DNA from: G020354085 sp964482055
GTDB lineage: Bacteria; Pseudomonadota; Gammaproteobacteria; Acidiferrobacterales; Sulfurifustaceae
Reading direction: 5' to 3'
Length of the DNA stretch: 64,000 bases
Assembly (NCBI GenBank): GCA_964482055.1
Contig: CAYZVX010000004.1
Coordinates: 1 to 64,000 of the forward strand
The translations under genes were made by a program, and so were the position numbers. The notes below the pieces were generated by a model. It was given only the letters and a program-made list of their open reading frames with translations, made no database searches and was not told the origin of the DNA. Shown piece after piece: positions 1-8,886 of the stretch. Numbering within the stretch: position 1 is the stretch's first letter; each line of letters starts with the position of its first letter.

Positions 1-597
1 CCCCGGCCCGTGCGCACCACTCGGCCAAGGCGGCGGGCCGCTATGCCGCGGGCCTCAGTCGCGTGAGCACCGGAAAAATGGCGGTGCGCGACGCGAGTGC
101 GGCATGCAGCCGAGGGAGCCCAAGGCCAAACGCGCTGGCAGCCCGGCGCAGGCTGGCCGCCTGCCCGGGCAGGTGGCCTTGGGCGGCACACCCCCCAACA
201 ACCCGCAGCGCGGGCGAGCGCTCGGCCCACCGCACCCTCAGGAACGGCGCGGTGCGCGGTTTGGCGCCTTGCCCAATCGCCTCCTACGGGCGCTGCGCTG
301 CGGCGTCACCCCCCAAAAAGGGTTGGGGCCAAATCGGCCCCGCTACACCGCAGTGTGTTCCGCAGTCGGAGGTGCTCGGGTCCCCGGAGAGTCTCATGAA
401 TCAGTTCAATGGATTGCCGTGGGACGCGGCCGAGCCCCTACCCAGCCGCCTGACCCACCCAAAGCTGCCGGCGGGCCGGCGCTTGTTTATGATTTGAACT
501 CATACCGGCACGCGGTGTGACCGACTGCCGGCCAGTATGCGTAGCCAGCCGCTGTCGCGTCACACTGCCGGAACCCACCCTAGGCAGGAGGTGTGCC
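1..597. other. Leading stretch without a recognisable gene
   Basis: I see no convincing coding region here. Open frames exist on both strands but give Arg/Ala/Pro-rich translations with no recognisable motif. Positions 325-341 hold a GC-rich hairpin (GGGGCC, 5-nt loop, GGCCCC). On the minus strand it is followed by AACCCTTTTT, so it could be a weak leftward terminator. The last 100 bases must contain the promoter and leader of the CBS gene, but no clear -35/-10 pair stands out. Confidence 0.4.
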
Positions 598-1020
598 ATG
601 GCAGAAATTTCCCAGCGGATCACGCGTGATGTCGCCCTGCTCGCGGACACGAGCACGGCCCTTGAGGCGGCGCGCGTCATGAGCGACCGACACATCGGAT
701 CCGTGGCGGTGACCGACGCCAGCGGGCGCGTGAAGGGGCTGTTCACGGAGCGCGATCTCATGCGCCGCATCGTCGTTGAGGGTCGCGATCCGGTCACAAC
801 ATCCCTGAGGGACGTGATGCGACCCGATATCGTTTCGGTAGATGCCGGCGAGAGCGTCGAACGCTGTCTCGAGCTCATGCGCGAGCATCGTTGCCGGCAC
901 CTGATGGTGTTCGAAAACGGCGAGTTTTGCGGCCTGGTATCCCTGCGCGACCTGGTGCTGCTCCTACTTGACGAGAAGGAGCGCCTCATCCAGGAGCTGA
1001 CCCGCTACATCACGAGCTAG
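598..1020 (+). CDS. CBS-domain pair protein
   Basis: The protein has 140 residues and consists almost entirely of two CBS motifs (about 8-60 and 72-125), each ending in a G-L-x-x-x-R-D-L type strand. Free-standing CBS pairs bind adenine nucleotides such as AMP, ATP or SAM and act as cytosolic energy sensors. No catalytic domain is attached, so the partner is unknown. The ATG at 598 is chosen because a strong AGGAGG lies at 586-591; an in-frame upstream extension to 517 has no ribosome site and does not look like protein. The gene converges on cusA with about 100 bases between. Confidence 0.85.
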   Translation: MAEISQRITRDVALLADTSTALEAARVMSDRHIGSVAVTDASGRVKGLFTERDLMRRIVVEGRDPVTTSLRDVMRPDIVSVDAGESVERCLELMREHRCRHLMVFENGEFCGLVSLRDLVLLLLDEKERLIQELTRYITS

Positions 1021-1122
1021 GCGCCGGCCTCGCACGCGCTGCTGCGCCTGCCCGAGGCGATCCGCCTGGCCAAGGCGTTCTTCCTGCCGCTCCTCGGTGA
1101 GGACCGCGGCCGGTAGGCCCGA

Positions 1123-4100
1123 TCAGCTCCTGCGGATCGTGTGCTCCTTCCACAGCCAGTAGGCGGCGGGAATCACGAGGAGCGTCAGGACCGCCACGCT
1201 CAGCATGCCGCCGACCATGGGGGCGGCGATGCGCTGCATGGCCTCCGATCCGCTGCCGCTGCTCCACAGGATCGGCAGGAGACCGGCAATGATCGCGGCG
1301 TTGGTCATGATGATCGGGCGGATGCGCAGGAGCGCGCCTTCGATGACCGCCTCGCGCAGATCGGCGCGGGTGAGCCGCCCGCCCTTGGCCGCGGTGCGGC
1401 GCTTGAGCGCCTGGCCGAGGTAGGCGAGCATTACCACCCCGATCTCGGCGGCCACGCCGCCGAGCGCGATGAAGCCCACGGCCACCGCCACCGACAGGTT
1501 GTAGCCGAGCGCGTAGAGGAGCCAGAAGCCGCCGACCAGCGCGAGCGGCAGCGTGGTGACGATGATCAAGACCTCCATGGCGTTGCGGAAGTTGAGATAG
1601 AGCAGGAACAGGATGATGGCGAGCGTGAACGGCACGACCACGGTGAGGCGCTCGACGGCGCGGCTCAGGTATTCGTACTGGCCGGACCAGGCGAGCGAAT
1701 AGCCGGGTGGCAGCTTCACCTTCTCGGTCACCGCTTTCTGCGCCTGCGCCACGTACGAGCCGACGTCGCGATCGCGAAAGTCCACGTAGATCCAGCCCGA
1801 CAGGCGCGCGTTCTCGCTGCGGATCATGTCCGGGCCATCGGCGATCTTGACCTCGGCGACCTCGCCGAGCGCAATCGGTACGCCGCGCATGGTGAGGATC
1901 GGCAGGCGTTTCAGGCGCTCAAGCGAGTCGCGCAGGTCCGCGGGGTAACGGATGTTCACCGGGTAGCGCTCGCGGCCCTCGATGGTCTCGGTCACGTTCA
2001 TGCCGCCCACGGCTGTTTCGATGGTCTCCTGGATGTCCATGATGTTGAGCCCGAAGCGCGCGGCGCGCGCGCGGTCGATCTTGACGTCCACGTAGCGCGC
2101 GCCCGTCAGGCGCTCGGCGTACACGGAGGTGGTGCCGGGGATGGCGCGGATCACCTCCTCGATCTGCCGCCCGACGTGCTCGATCGTGGCGAGCTCCGGG
2201 CCCATGACCTTGATGCCGACCGGCGTGCGGATGCCGGTGGTGAGCATGTCGATGCGCGTCTTGATGGGCGGCACGAACACGTTGGACAGCCCCGGAAACT
2301 TCACCAGCTCGTTCATCTCGGCGATCAGCTTCTCGATGGTCATGCCCGGGCGCCATTCGGATTTTGGCTTCAACTGCACCGTGGTCTCGAACATGGACAG
2401 CGGCGCCGGGTCGGTCGCGGTCTCGGCCCGCCCGGCCTTGCCGAACACGCTGTGCACCTCGGGCAGCGTCTTGAGCGCCCGGTCGGTCTGCTGCAGCAGC
2501 TGCTGCGCCTTGCCGGCCGACAGCCCTGGCAGGGTGGTCGGCATGTACAGCAGATCGCCCTCGTACATGTCCGGCATGAATTCGGTGCCGGTCTTCATGA
2601 TCGGGATCGCGCCGAGCGCGATCAGCACGGCCGCCGCCGCGATCACCTTCCGCGGGTGATCGAGCACGAGTTCGATCACCGGCCGGTAGCCGCGCAGCAG
2701 CCAGCGGTTGAGCGGGTTTTCGTGCTCGGGGCGGATATGCCCGCGGATGAAATAACCCATGAGCACCGGCACGAGCGTCACCGACAGGCCCGCGGCCGCC
2801 GCCATCGCGTAGGTCTTGGTGAAGGCGAGCGGGGAGAACAGCCGGCCTTCCTGCGCCTGCAGCGCGAACACCGGCAGGAAGCTCACCGTGATGATGAGCA
2901 GCGAGAAGAACAGCGGCGGGCCGACCTCTTCGGTCGCTTTACGCACGATCTCCCAGCGGTTGCGGTCGTCGATCGTCTCGCGCTCGAAGTGCTTGTGCAC
3001 GTTCTCGATCATGACGATGGCGGCGTCCACCATGGCGCCGATGGCGATGGCGATGCCGCCCAAGGACATGATGTTGGCGTTGATGCCCTGGCCCTTCATC
3101 ACGATGAAGGCGATGAGGATGCCGATCGGCAGCATCACGATCGCGACCAGCGAGGAGCGCAGGTGGAAGAGGAACACCACGCACACCAGCGCCACGATCG
3201 CGAACTCCTCGACGAGCGTGCCGGCAAGGTTGCGCACGGCGCGCTGGATGAGCCCCGAGCGGTCGTAGGTCGGGACGATCTCCACGCCCTCGGGCAGGCT
3301 GTGCTTGAGGCTCTCGAGCTTGCGTTTGACGGCGTCGATGGCGGCGAGCGCGTTCTCGCCGAAGCGCATCACGATGATGCCGCCGGCGACCTCGCCCTCG
3401 CCGTCGAGCTCGGTGATGCCGCGGCGCATCTCCGGCCCCAGGCGCACCTCGGCGACCTGCTCGAGGCGGATCGGGGTGCCGGCCGAGGTGACGCCGAGGG
3501 TCACCGCGCGCAGGTCCTTCAGGCTCTTCAGGTAACCGCGGGCGCGGATCATGTACTCGGCCTCGGCCATCTCGATCACCGCGCCACCGGTCTCCTGATT
3601 GGCCTTCTCGATCGCCATGCGCACCTCGGCCGGGGTGAGCATGTAGGCGCGCAGCCGGTCCGGGTCCACGACTACCTGGTATTGCTTGACCATGCCGCCG
3701 ACCGAGGCGACCTCGGCCACGCCCGGCACAGTGCGCAGCTCGTATTTGAGGAACCAGTCTTGCAGCGCGCGCAGCTGGGAGATGTCGTGTTTGCCGCGGC
3801 GGTCGACGAGCGCGTACTCGTACACCCAGCCCACACCGGTGGCGTCCGGTCCGAGCGCCGGCTTGGCGGCGCGCGGCAGGCGCGGGATGACCTGGGAGAG
3901 ATACTCGAGTACCCGGGAGCGCGCCCAGTAGATGTCCGTGCCGTCCTCGAAGATGATGTACACGAAGGAATCGCCGAACATGGAGTAGCCGCGCACCGTG
4001 GTGGCGCGCGGCACGGACAGCATGGCGGTGGCGAGCGGATAGGTGACCTGGTCCTCGACCACCTGCGGCGCCTGCCCGGGGTAGCTGGTCTTGATGATGA

Positions 4101-4239
4101 CCTGAACGTCGGACAGATCGGGGATCGCATCGAGCGGGGTGCGCGCCACGGCGTAGATGCCGCCGGCGACCAGCATAGCGGTAATGATCAGGACGAGAAC
4201 GCGGTTGTGGAGCGACCAGCGGATGACGTTGGCGATCAT
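1123..4239 (-). CDS. cusA: Copper/silver efflux RND transporter CusA
   Basis: This is a 1038-residue heavy-metal RND inner-membrane pump that exports Cu(I)/Ag(I) from periplasm and cytoplasm through the CusCBA tripartite channel, driven by proton entry. The HME4 (Cu/Ag) signature GAMVDAAIVMIEN is at 401-413, with the proton-relay Asp at 405. The three methionines that bind copper in E. coli CusA (M573, M623, M672) have counterparts at M566, M616 and M665. Length and the whole C-terminal porter and membrane region match the family. It is the last gene of the leftward cus operon, 11 bases after cusB, and probably shares its transcript. Confidence 0.95.
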   Translation of the reverse strand: MIANVIRWSLHNRVLVLIITAMLVAGGIYAVARTPLDAIPDLSDVQVIIKTSYPGQAPQVVEDQVTYPLATAMLSVPRATTVRGYSMFGDSFVYIIFEDGTDIYWARSRVLEYLSQVIPRLPRAAKPALGPDATGVGWVYEYALVDRRGKHDISQLRALQDWFLKYELRTVPGVAEVASVGGMVKQYQVVVDPDRLRAYMLTPAEVRMAIEKANQETGGAVIEMAEAEYMIRARGYLKSLKDLRAVTLGVTSAGTPIRLEQVAEVRLGPEMRRGITELDGEGEVAGGIIVMRFGENALAAIDAVKRKLESLKHSLPEGVEIVPTYDRSGLIQRAVRNLAGTLVEEFAIVALVCVVFLFHLRSSLVAIVMLPIGILIAFIVMKGQGINANIMSLGGIAIAIGAMVDAAIVMIENVHKHFERETIDDRNRWEIVRKATEEVGPPLFFSLLIITVSFLPVFALQAQEGRLFSPLAFTKTYAMAAAAGLSVTLVPVLMGYFIRGHIRPEHENPLNRWLLRGYRPVIELVLDHPRKVIAAAAVLIALGAIPIMKTGTEFMPDMYEGDLLYMPTTLPGLSAGKAQQLLQQTDRALKTLPEVHSVFGKAGRAETATDPAPLSMFETTVQLKPKSEWRPGMTIEKLIAEMNELVKFPGLSNVFVPPIKTRIDMLTTGIRTPVGIKVMGPELATIEHVGRQIEEVIRAIPGTTSVYAERLTGARYVDVKIDRARAARFGLNIMDIQETIETAVGGMNVTETIEGRERYPVNIRYPADLRDSLERLKRLPILTMRGVPIALGEVAEVKIADGPDMIRSENARLSGWIYVDFRDRDVGSYVAQAQKAVTEKVKLPPGYSLAWSGQYEYLSRAVERLTVVVPFTLAIILFLLYLNFRNAMEVLIIVTTLPLALVGGFWLLYALGYNLSVAVAVGFIALGGVAAEIGVVMLAYLGQALKRRTAAKGGRLTRADLREAVIEGALLRIRPIIMTNAAIIAGLLPILWSSGSGSEAMQRIAAPMVGGMLSVAVLTLLVIPAAYWLWKEHTIRRS

Positions 4240-4250
4240 GGCGCGCTCCC

Positions 4251-5162
4251 TTAGTGCCCGGTGTGCGCGCCGGCAGCGGCGGCGCCAGGTTCGGCCCCGG
4301 GCGACTGCATGCGCGCGAAGCTCGCGCGCACGTTGGCCTCGGAATCGATGAGGAACTGTCCGGAGGTCACCACCGTGTCACCCTCCTTGATACCCTTGCG
4401 GATCTCGACCCAGTCATCGGTCTCGGCGCCGGGCACGACTTCGACCGGCTGGAAGCGGCCCTCGGGCAACGCTAGCACCACGGCGTTGCGATAACCGGTG
4501 CGGATCAGCGCCTCGCGCGGGATGAAGAGCCCTGGGCGGGTGGTCGCGGCGCCCTCGATTGCGACCTCGGCCAGCATGTTCGGTTTCAACGCCGCATCTA
4601 CGCGCGCAAGACGTATGCGTGCCTTGAGCGCGCGCGCACCGATGTCGATGTCGGGCTCGACACTCTCCACGTTGCCGCGGTAGGCGCGATCCGAAACGTC
4701 GGGGACGCGTACCTCGGCGCGCTGGCCGGTGCGCACCAGGCTCGCGTCACGATCCAGGAGGTCCACGAGCACCGCCATGCCGCGCGCGTCCGCGAAGAGG
4801 TAACCGGAAGTAAATACGCGCCGGGGCGGCGCGCTACGGGTTACCTTGTAGGTGCGCACGCCGAGATTCTGCACGATCTCGGGGCGGATGGTGACGATCG
4901 AAGCGCCAGCCTCGTCCGCGTACACCGGCACCAGCTCCATGTCCATGAACGGTGACTTACCGGGCTTGTCGGATTTGAAGCCCGGGACCATGGGGTCGGT
5001 CCAGTAGAGGACTTTCCGCTCCTTGTCCGCTTCGTCCGGTTTGGCCGCGGTTGCGCCGGGCGGCGCCGGCGGCGGGGCGCGGAAGGCGTACCAGGCGAGG
5101 AGCGCGCCACCGAGCGCGACGGCCGCGAGGACGATTAGCGTGAGCGATTGTTGGCGTGTCAT
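4251..5162 (-). CDS. cusB: CusB-type membrane fusion protein lacking the lipoyl/hairpin region
   Basis: This is the periplasmic adaptor expected between CusA and CusC. It has a signal anchor (7-27) and the heavy-metal-binding segment (about 50-82, with Met residues of DPM and FMDM motifs). A beta-barrel and membrane-proximal domain (130-285) with LIDSEAN near 271 and a His-containing tail follow. It has 303 residues, about 100 fewer than E. coli CusB (407). The missing part lies at about residues 121-131, where the first barrel strand (FTSGYLF) runs straight into the second (VLVDLLDRDASLV). The lipoyl/barrel-sandwich and alpha-hairpin segment between them is absent, with no frameshift. The start overlaps the cusC stop (ATGA). 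Confidence 0.85.
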   Translation of the reverse strand: MTRQQSLTLIVLAAVALGGALLAWYAFRAPPPAPPGATAAKPDEADKERKVLYWTDPMVPGFKSDKPGKSPFMDMELVPVYADEAGASIVTIRPEIVQNLGVRTYKVTRSAPPRRVFTSGYLFADARGMAVLVDLLDRDASLVRTGQRAEVRVPDVSDRAYRGNVESVEPDIDIGARALKARIRLARVDAALKPNMLAEVAIEGAATTRPGLFIPREALIRTGYRNAVVLALPEGRFQPVEVVPGAETDDWVEIRKGIKEGDTVVTSGQFLIDSEANVRASFARMQSPGAEPGAAAAGAHTGH

Positions 5163-6391
5163 GGTTCGTCTCCGGTGAGATACAGCAGTTCGGCCTGGGT
5201 CTTGGCGAGGTCGACGCGCACCCGCAGCAGCTCGAGCTCGGCGTCGAGCTCCTTCATGCGCGCCTCGCGCAGCATGGCCTGCTCGCGCGCGAAGCCGGCA
5301 AGCGTCACCTGCGTTTCGCGACGGATGTTGGGGAGCAGCTGCTCCTCGATGATGCGCGCGCGGGCCTGCAGCGCTTCGTACTCGGCGCGCATCGCACCAT
5401 ACATGGACGCGAGCTCGCGGTCCTTGTCCTCGGTCTCGAGGAGCGCGGCGGTCTCCTTGGCCAGGTTCTCGGCGAGCCGGCGGTCCTGGCGCTTGGAGCG
5501 GAAAATCGGCAGGTCGAGCGTCACCATGGCGGTGATCATGTCCGATCGTGTCGTTCCGTCCGGCATCGGGCGGCGAAAGCCGTACTGCAGATCGAGCATC
5601 CAGGCCGGCTTGTACTCCTCGCGTGCCATGCCGACCTCGGCGCGCATGACGTCGAGCTCGGCCTGCGCGGCCCGCCATTCGGGATGGCGCGTGACATCGA
5701 GTTGCGCACGCGGTGCCGGCAGCGCCGGCAGCTCTGCGGGCAGCGGGTCGCGCGCGGCCGCACCGATGAAGCGCTGAAGTTGCGCGCGCGCACGCTCGGC
5801 CTCGGCGCGCAGCATCGGTTCGCGTTCATTGATGCGCGCCAGTACCTGACGCGCGACGAACACGGCGCGCTGGGACTCCTGGGCGGCACGGTAGCGGCCC
5901 TCGGCGGCCTCGAGATCGCGGCTCGCGAGGGCGCGTGTGGCCGTCAGGACCTCAAGCGCGCGGTTGGCGAAGTAGAGCTCGAGCCAGGCGGCGCGCACCT
6001 GCCTGAGCAGGTTGCGGCGCTCGACCTCGAGGCGCGCCTCGCTGCGCGCGTGTTCCCGCTCGGCGCGCCGGGTGCGAAGCGCGAGGGTGTCACCCGGCGG
6101 AAATGCCTGACGCACCCCGACCATCGCCATGGTCATGTCTTCCTCGCGCAAGCTGAACGAGTCGGTCGGCACGTTGATCGCGCCGAGCGAGAGCTGCGGG
6201 TCCGGCAGCCTTCCCTCGTACACCACGCGCTCAGCCGAGGCGGCCACGTTGGCGCGCGCCCGCGCCAGCATGGGCGCCTGTTCGAGCGCCAGGCGCTCGG
6301 CGTCGCGCAGGGTGAGCTCGGCGGCCGCGCCCGGCACGGCCAGCAGCATCAATAACCAGCCCCAGTGGGGCGCAACACGAATGGCAGGCAT
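5159..6391 (-). CDS. cusC: CusC-like TolC-family outer-membrane channel
   Basis: The protein has 410 residues with a signal peptide ending near AAAE (residues 22-25). Two repeats of long alpha-helical coiled-coil sequence are separated by beta-strand segments, the usual plan of TolC/OEP channels. It should form the trimeric outer-membrane duct of the copper efflux complex. Its stop overlaps the cusB start by four bases, implying translational coupling. The ATG is preceded by GGAGAG at suitable spacing. There is no lipobox, unlike E. coli CusC, so it is probably not lipidated. Confidence 0.88.
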   Translation of the reverse strand: MPAIRVAPHWGWLLMLLAVPGAAAELTLRDAERLALEQAPMLARARANVAASAERVVYEGRLPDPQLSLGAINVPTDSFSLREEDMTMAMVGVRQAFPPGDTLALRTRRAEREHARSEARLEVERRNLLRQVRAAWLELYFANRALEVLTATRALASRDLEAAEGRYRAAQESQRAVFVARQVLARINEREPMLRAEAERARAQLQRFIGAAARDPLPAELPALPAPRAQLDVTRHPEWRAAQAELDVMRAEVGMAREEYKPAWMLDLQYGFRRPMPDGTTRSDMITAMVTLDLPIFRSKRQDRRLAENLAKETAALLETEDKDRELASMYGAMRAEYEALQARARIIEEQLLPNIRRETQVTLAGFAREQAMLREARMKELDAELELLRVRVDLAKTQAELLYLTGDEP

Positions 6392-6458
6392 AGATCTCTC
6401 CGCAGTGAATGAGCGCGAGCACCCGTGTGCTCGCCGACGACCACGCAGCGGGAGAGAT

Positions 6459-6833
6459 CTAGATCAGGAGTACGGCGTACTGCAGTATCAACGGCGGTCG
6501 GGGGATCGCCTCGGCGGCGAAGCGCTGCGCCGCACTGGTTGCCGCAACGTGGGTCTCGGTCTGTGGCGCGAGGTAGGCAACAACCGGCAGGACCGGCGCC
6601 AGGTCGGCGAGCACGGTAACCTGCTGCTTTACCGCCTGCTGGCTCGCCGCCTGGCAGTCGAGCTTGACGAGCGACTGGCAATCGTGATGGCGGTGCGCGC
6701 TGACGTGTCCGGGCGGATGCTCCGCTCCTGCCATCACGCATGGCGCTACCGCGGTCACACCCAGAAACAGCCCAAACACCGCCAGCAGGCGCAGGGCAAT
6801 GGTGCGGCGATGGCGCAAGAAGCGGTGCAGCAT
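6459..6833 (-). CDS. Small exported Cys/His-rich protein at the head of the cus operon
   Basis: The 124-residue protein starts with basic residues and a hydrophobic segment (13-35) and is therefore probably exported or membrane-anchored. A His-rich stretch follows (H39, H43, H47, H49, H50), with Cys at 52 and 60. Small proteins of this kind often precede copper efflux genes and may bind or sense copper at the membrane. That role is inferred from composition and position; I do not recognise the family. It lies 67 bases upstream of cusC in the same orientation. The start codon has no clear ribosome site, so the true start may be further in. Confidence 0.6.
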   Translation of the reverse strand: MLHRFLRHRRTIALRLLAVFGLFLGVTAVAPCVMAGAEHPPGHVSAHRHHDCQSLVKLDCQAASQQAVKQQVTVLADLAPVLPVVAYLAPQTETHVAATSAAQRFAAEAIPRPPLILQYAVLLI

Positions 6834-6844
6834 GGTGCGCAGAA

Positions 6845-6864
6845 TAGCCCAAGCCCCCGGGCTA
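6845..6864. promoter_or_regulatory. Inverted repeat upstream of the cus operon
   Basis: TAGCCC, eight bases, GGGCTA forms a perfect 6-bp dyad 12 bases upstream of the first cus-operon gene. It may be an operator or a leader hairpin. It does not match the usual CueR dyad (ACCTTCC...GGAAGGT). Confidence 0.35.
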
Positions 6865-6868
6865 TGTC

Positions 6869-6882
6869 ATGACGTAGGTCAA
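6869..6882 (-). promoter_or_regulatory. FNR/Dnr-like site upstream of the cus operon
   Basis: On the minus strand the sequence reads TTGAC-CTAC-GTCAT, one base from the symmetric TTGAC-N4-GTCAA form bound by FNR/Dnr-class regulators. It is 36 bases upstream of the first cus-operon gene. This is a motif match only. Confidence 0.35.
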
Positions 6883-6913
6883 ATCGACCGCGCTGTCGCT
6901 GGCAAGAACGCTC

Positions 6914-8305
6914 TCAGAACGGCAGTGCCAGACCCGGGCGGACGCGATGAATGAGCTCGCGAAACAGGCCCTGGATACGCGCAAGCGCCTGCGGGTCGTC
7001 GCCCTCGAAGCGCAGCACCCACACCGGCGTGGTGTTCGAGGCGCGCACCAGGCCGAAGCCGTCGGGGAAGTCGACGCGCAGCCCGTCGATGGTGGTGACC
7101 TTGCCGGCGGGGAAATCGGCCGCGGCGATGAGCTCCTCGATGGCCCTGTAGTGGTCGCCCTCCGCGAACCTCACGTTGAGCTCCGGGGTGTTGACCGTGT
7201 TGGGCAGGGCCGCGAACACGTCCCGCACCGGGCGCGGGTCGCGCGCCAGCAGCTCGAGCAGGCGCGCAGCCGTGTACAGGCCGTCGTCGAAGCCGTACCA
7301 GCGCTCCTTGAAGAACATGTGGCCGCTCATCTCGCCGGCGAGCAGCGCGCCGGATTCCTTGAGCTTGGCCTTGATGAAAGAATGCCCGGTCTTCCACAGG
7401 GTCGGCTTGCCGCCCGCGGCGCGGATCGCGGCCTCAACGGTGCGCGAACACTTGACGTCGTAGATGATCTCGGCCCCCGGGTGGCGCGAGAGCACGTCGC
7501 GCGCGTAGAGGATCAGCTGGCGGTCCGGCCAGATGATGTGGCCGTCCGGCGCGATCACGCCGAGCCGGTCGCCATCGCCGTCGAAGGCGAGCCCCACGTC
7601 GTAGCCGCCACTCGTGACGGTCTTGATGAGGTCTTCGAGATTCTCCGGGTGTGCGGGATCGGGGTGATGGTTCGGGAAGTTGCCATCGATCTCGCAGAAA
7701 AGCTCAGTGACCTCGCATCCGAGCCGGCGCATGAGCGCGGGGGCGAGCTCGCCCGCAACGCCGTTGCCGCAGTCGATGGCGACCCGCATCCTGCGCGCGA
7801 GCTTCACGTCGGAAACGATGCGCGCGAGGTAGGCCTCGCGCACGTCCTCCTGCCTGACCTTGCCCGATCCGTGGGTGAGATCGCCGTCGAGCAGCCGCTG
7901 GCGCAGCGCCTGAATCGCCGCGCCGGAGAGCGTCTCGCCAGCGAGCACGATCTTCAAGCCGTTGTACTCGGGCGGATTGTGCGAACCGGTGACGCTGATG
8001 CCCGACTCCGTGCCGAGATGCTGGGTGGCGAAGTAGAGCACCGGTGTTGGCACGCAACCGATGTCGATGACATCGCACCCGGCCTTGTTGAGGCCGCGCG
8101 CGAGCGCCGCGACCAGCTCCGGCCCCGACAGCCGTCCGTCGCGCCCGACCGCAATCGCATTGCGGCCGCGCGCACGCGCCTCCGATCCGATGGCGTGACC
8201 AATACGCTCGACGATCGCCGGTGTCAGGGTCTTGCCGACGATGCCGCGAATATCATAGGCCTTGAAGATTTCGGCCGGGAGCGGGAGCGACATGGACGTG
8301 GTCAT
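6914..8305 (-). CDS. algC: Phosphomannomutase/phosphoglucomutase
   Basis: This is a 463-residue alpha-D-phosphohexomutase that interconverts mannose-6-P/mannose-1-P or glucose-6-P/glucose-1-P for exopolysaccharide and LPS sugars. It shows the phosphoserine loop TGSHNPPEYNG (phospho-Ser at 108), the magnesium loop DGDGDR (242-247), the sugar loop GEMSGH (324-329) and the phosphate-binding RASNTTP (421-427). Length equals Pseudomonas AlgC. The ATG at 8305 fits the family length best; there is no obvious ribosome site, and an in-frame start at 8293 is possible. It follows dut and coaBC on the same strand, an order common in gammaproteobacteria. Confidence 0.93.
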   Translation of the reverse strand: MTTSMSLPLPAEIFKAYDIRGIVGKTLTPAIVERIGHAIGSEARARGRNAIAVGRDGRLSGPELVAALARGLNKAGCDVIDIGCVPTPVLYFATQHLGTESGISVTGSHNPPEYNGLKIVLAGETLSGAAIQALRQRLLDGDLTHGSGKVRQEDVREAYLARIVSDVKLARRMRVAIDCGNGVAGELAPALMRRLGCEVTELFCEIDGNFPNHHPDPAHPENLEDLIKTVTSGGYDVGLAFDGDGDRLGVIAPDGHIIWPDRQLILYARDVLSRHPGAEIIYDVKCSRTVEAAIRAAGGKPTLWKTGHSFIKAKLKESGALLAGEMSGHMFFKERWYGFDDGLYTAARLLELLARDPRPVRDVFAALPNTVNTPELNVRFAEGDHYRAIEELIAAADFPAGKVTTIDGLRVDFPDGFGLVRASNTTPVWVLRFEGDDPQALARIQGLFRELIHRVRPGLALPF

Positions 8306-8392
8306 GGGGCGATGTCTGGGTAGCAAGTCATTGCGCGGGAACGGGAGTGTAAAGCACCAGCGCGGACGGCAACCACCGCCACGCCGGCACGA

Positions 8393-8866
8393 CTACTGCC
8401 GACCGGAGCTCCCGAAGCCTCCGGCGCCGCGCCCGCTTGCGGTGAAATCGTCGACTACCTCGAACTCGGCCTGGATCACCGGCACGAACACCATCTGTGC
8501 GATACGGTCGCCGGGCTCGATGGTGAACGGCTGGCTGCCGCGGTTCCAGACCGACACCAGCACCTGGCCCTGGTAGTCGGAATCGATCAGGCCCACGAGA
8601 TTGCCGAGCACGATGCCGTGCTTGTGGCCGAGGCCGGAGCGCGGCAGCAACACCGCCGCCATGCCGGGATCCTCCATGTGGATGGCAATGCCGGTCGGGA
8701 CGAGATGGGTTTCGCCCGGGGCGATATGCAGGTGCTCGTCGAGGCAGGCATGCAGGTCCATGCCGGCCGCACCCTCGGTCACGTAGCGCGGCAGCGGAAA
8801 CTGATTGCCCACGCGCCGGTCGAGCACCTTCACCTGTACCTTGCGCTTGCCCTTGCTAGCGGCCAT
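8393..8866 (-). CDS. dut: dUTP diphosphatase
   Basis: The 157-residue trimeric dUTPase hydrolyses dUTP to dUMP and pyrophosphate, keeping uracil out of DNA and feeding dTMP synthesis. All five motifs are visible: AAGMDL near 33-38, PRSGLGHKHG near 75-84, the uracil-binding LIDSDYQG near 92-99, GDRIAQMVF near 118-126 and the Gly-rich C-terminal arm GRGAGGFGSSGR. It lies 20 bases downstream of coaBC on the same strand and is probably co-transcribed with it. Confidence 0.96.
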   Translation of the reverse strand: MAASKGKRKVQVKVLDRRVGNQFPLPRYVTEGAAGMDLHACLDEHLHIAPGETHLVPTGIAIHMEDPGMAAVLLPRSGLGHKHGIVLGNLVGLIDSDYQGQVLVSVWNRGSQPFTIEPGDRIAQMVFVPVIQAEFEVVDDFTASGRGAGGFGSSGRQ

Positions 8867-8886
8867 TGTGCCCCCCGGCCGTTTCT

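Noticed and set aside
63..497. Open frame of 144 codons at the window start
   Set aside because: Composition is Arg/Ala/Pro-rich and unlike protein, overlaps other equally open frames, and has no ribosome site.
1021..1122. Possible short coding tail after the CBS gene (frame ending GEDRGR)
   Set aside because: Too short, no start and no recognisable motif; may be a gene remnant but cannot be supported.
1141..4254. A 1037-codon open frame on the plus strand opposite cusA
   Set aside because: It is the antisense shadow of cusA in GC-rich DNA. It is His/Asp/Arg-rich with no recognisable motif, while the minus strand is a complete CusA.
6947..8323. Long plus-strand open frame opposite algC
   Set aside because: Antisense shadow of a complete phosphohexomutase.
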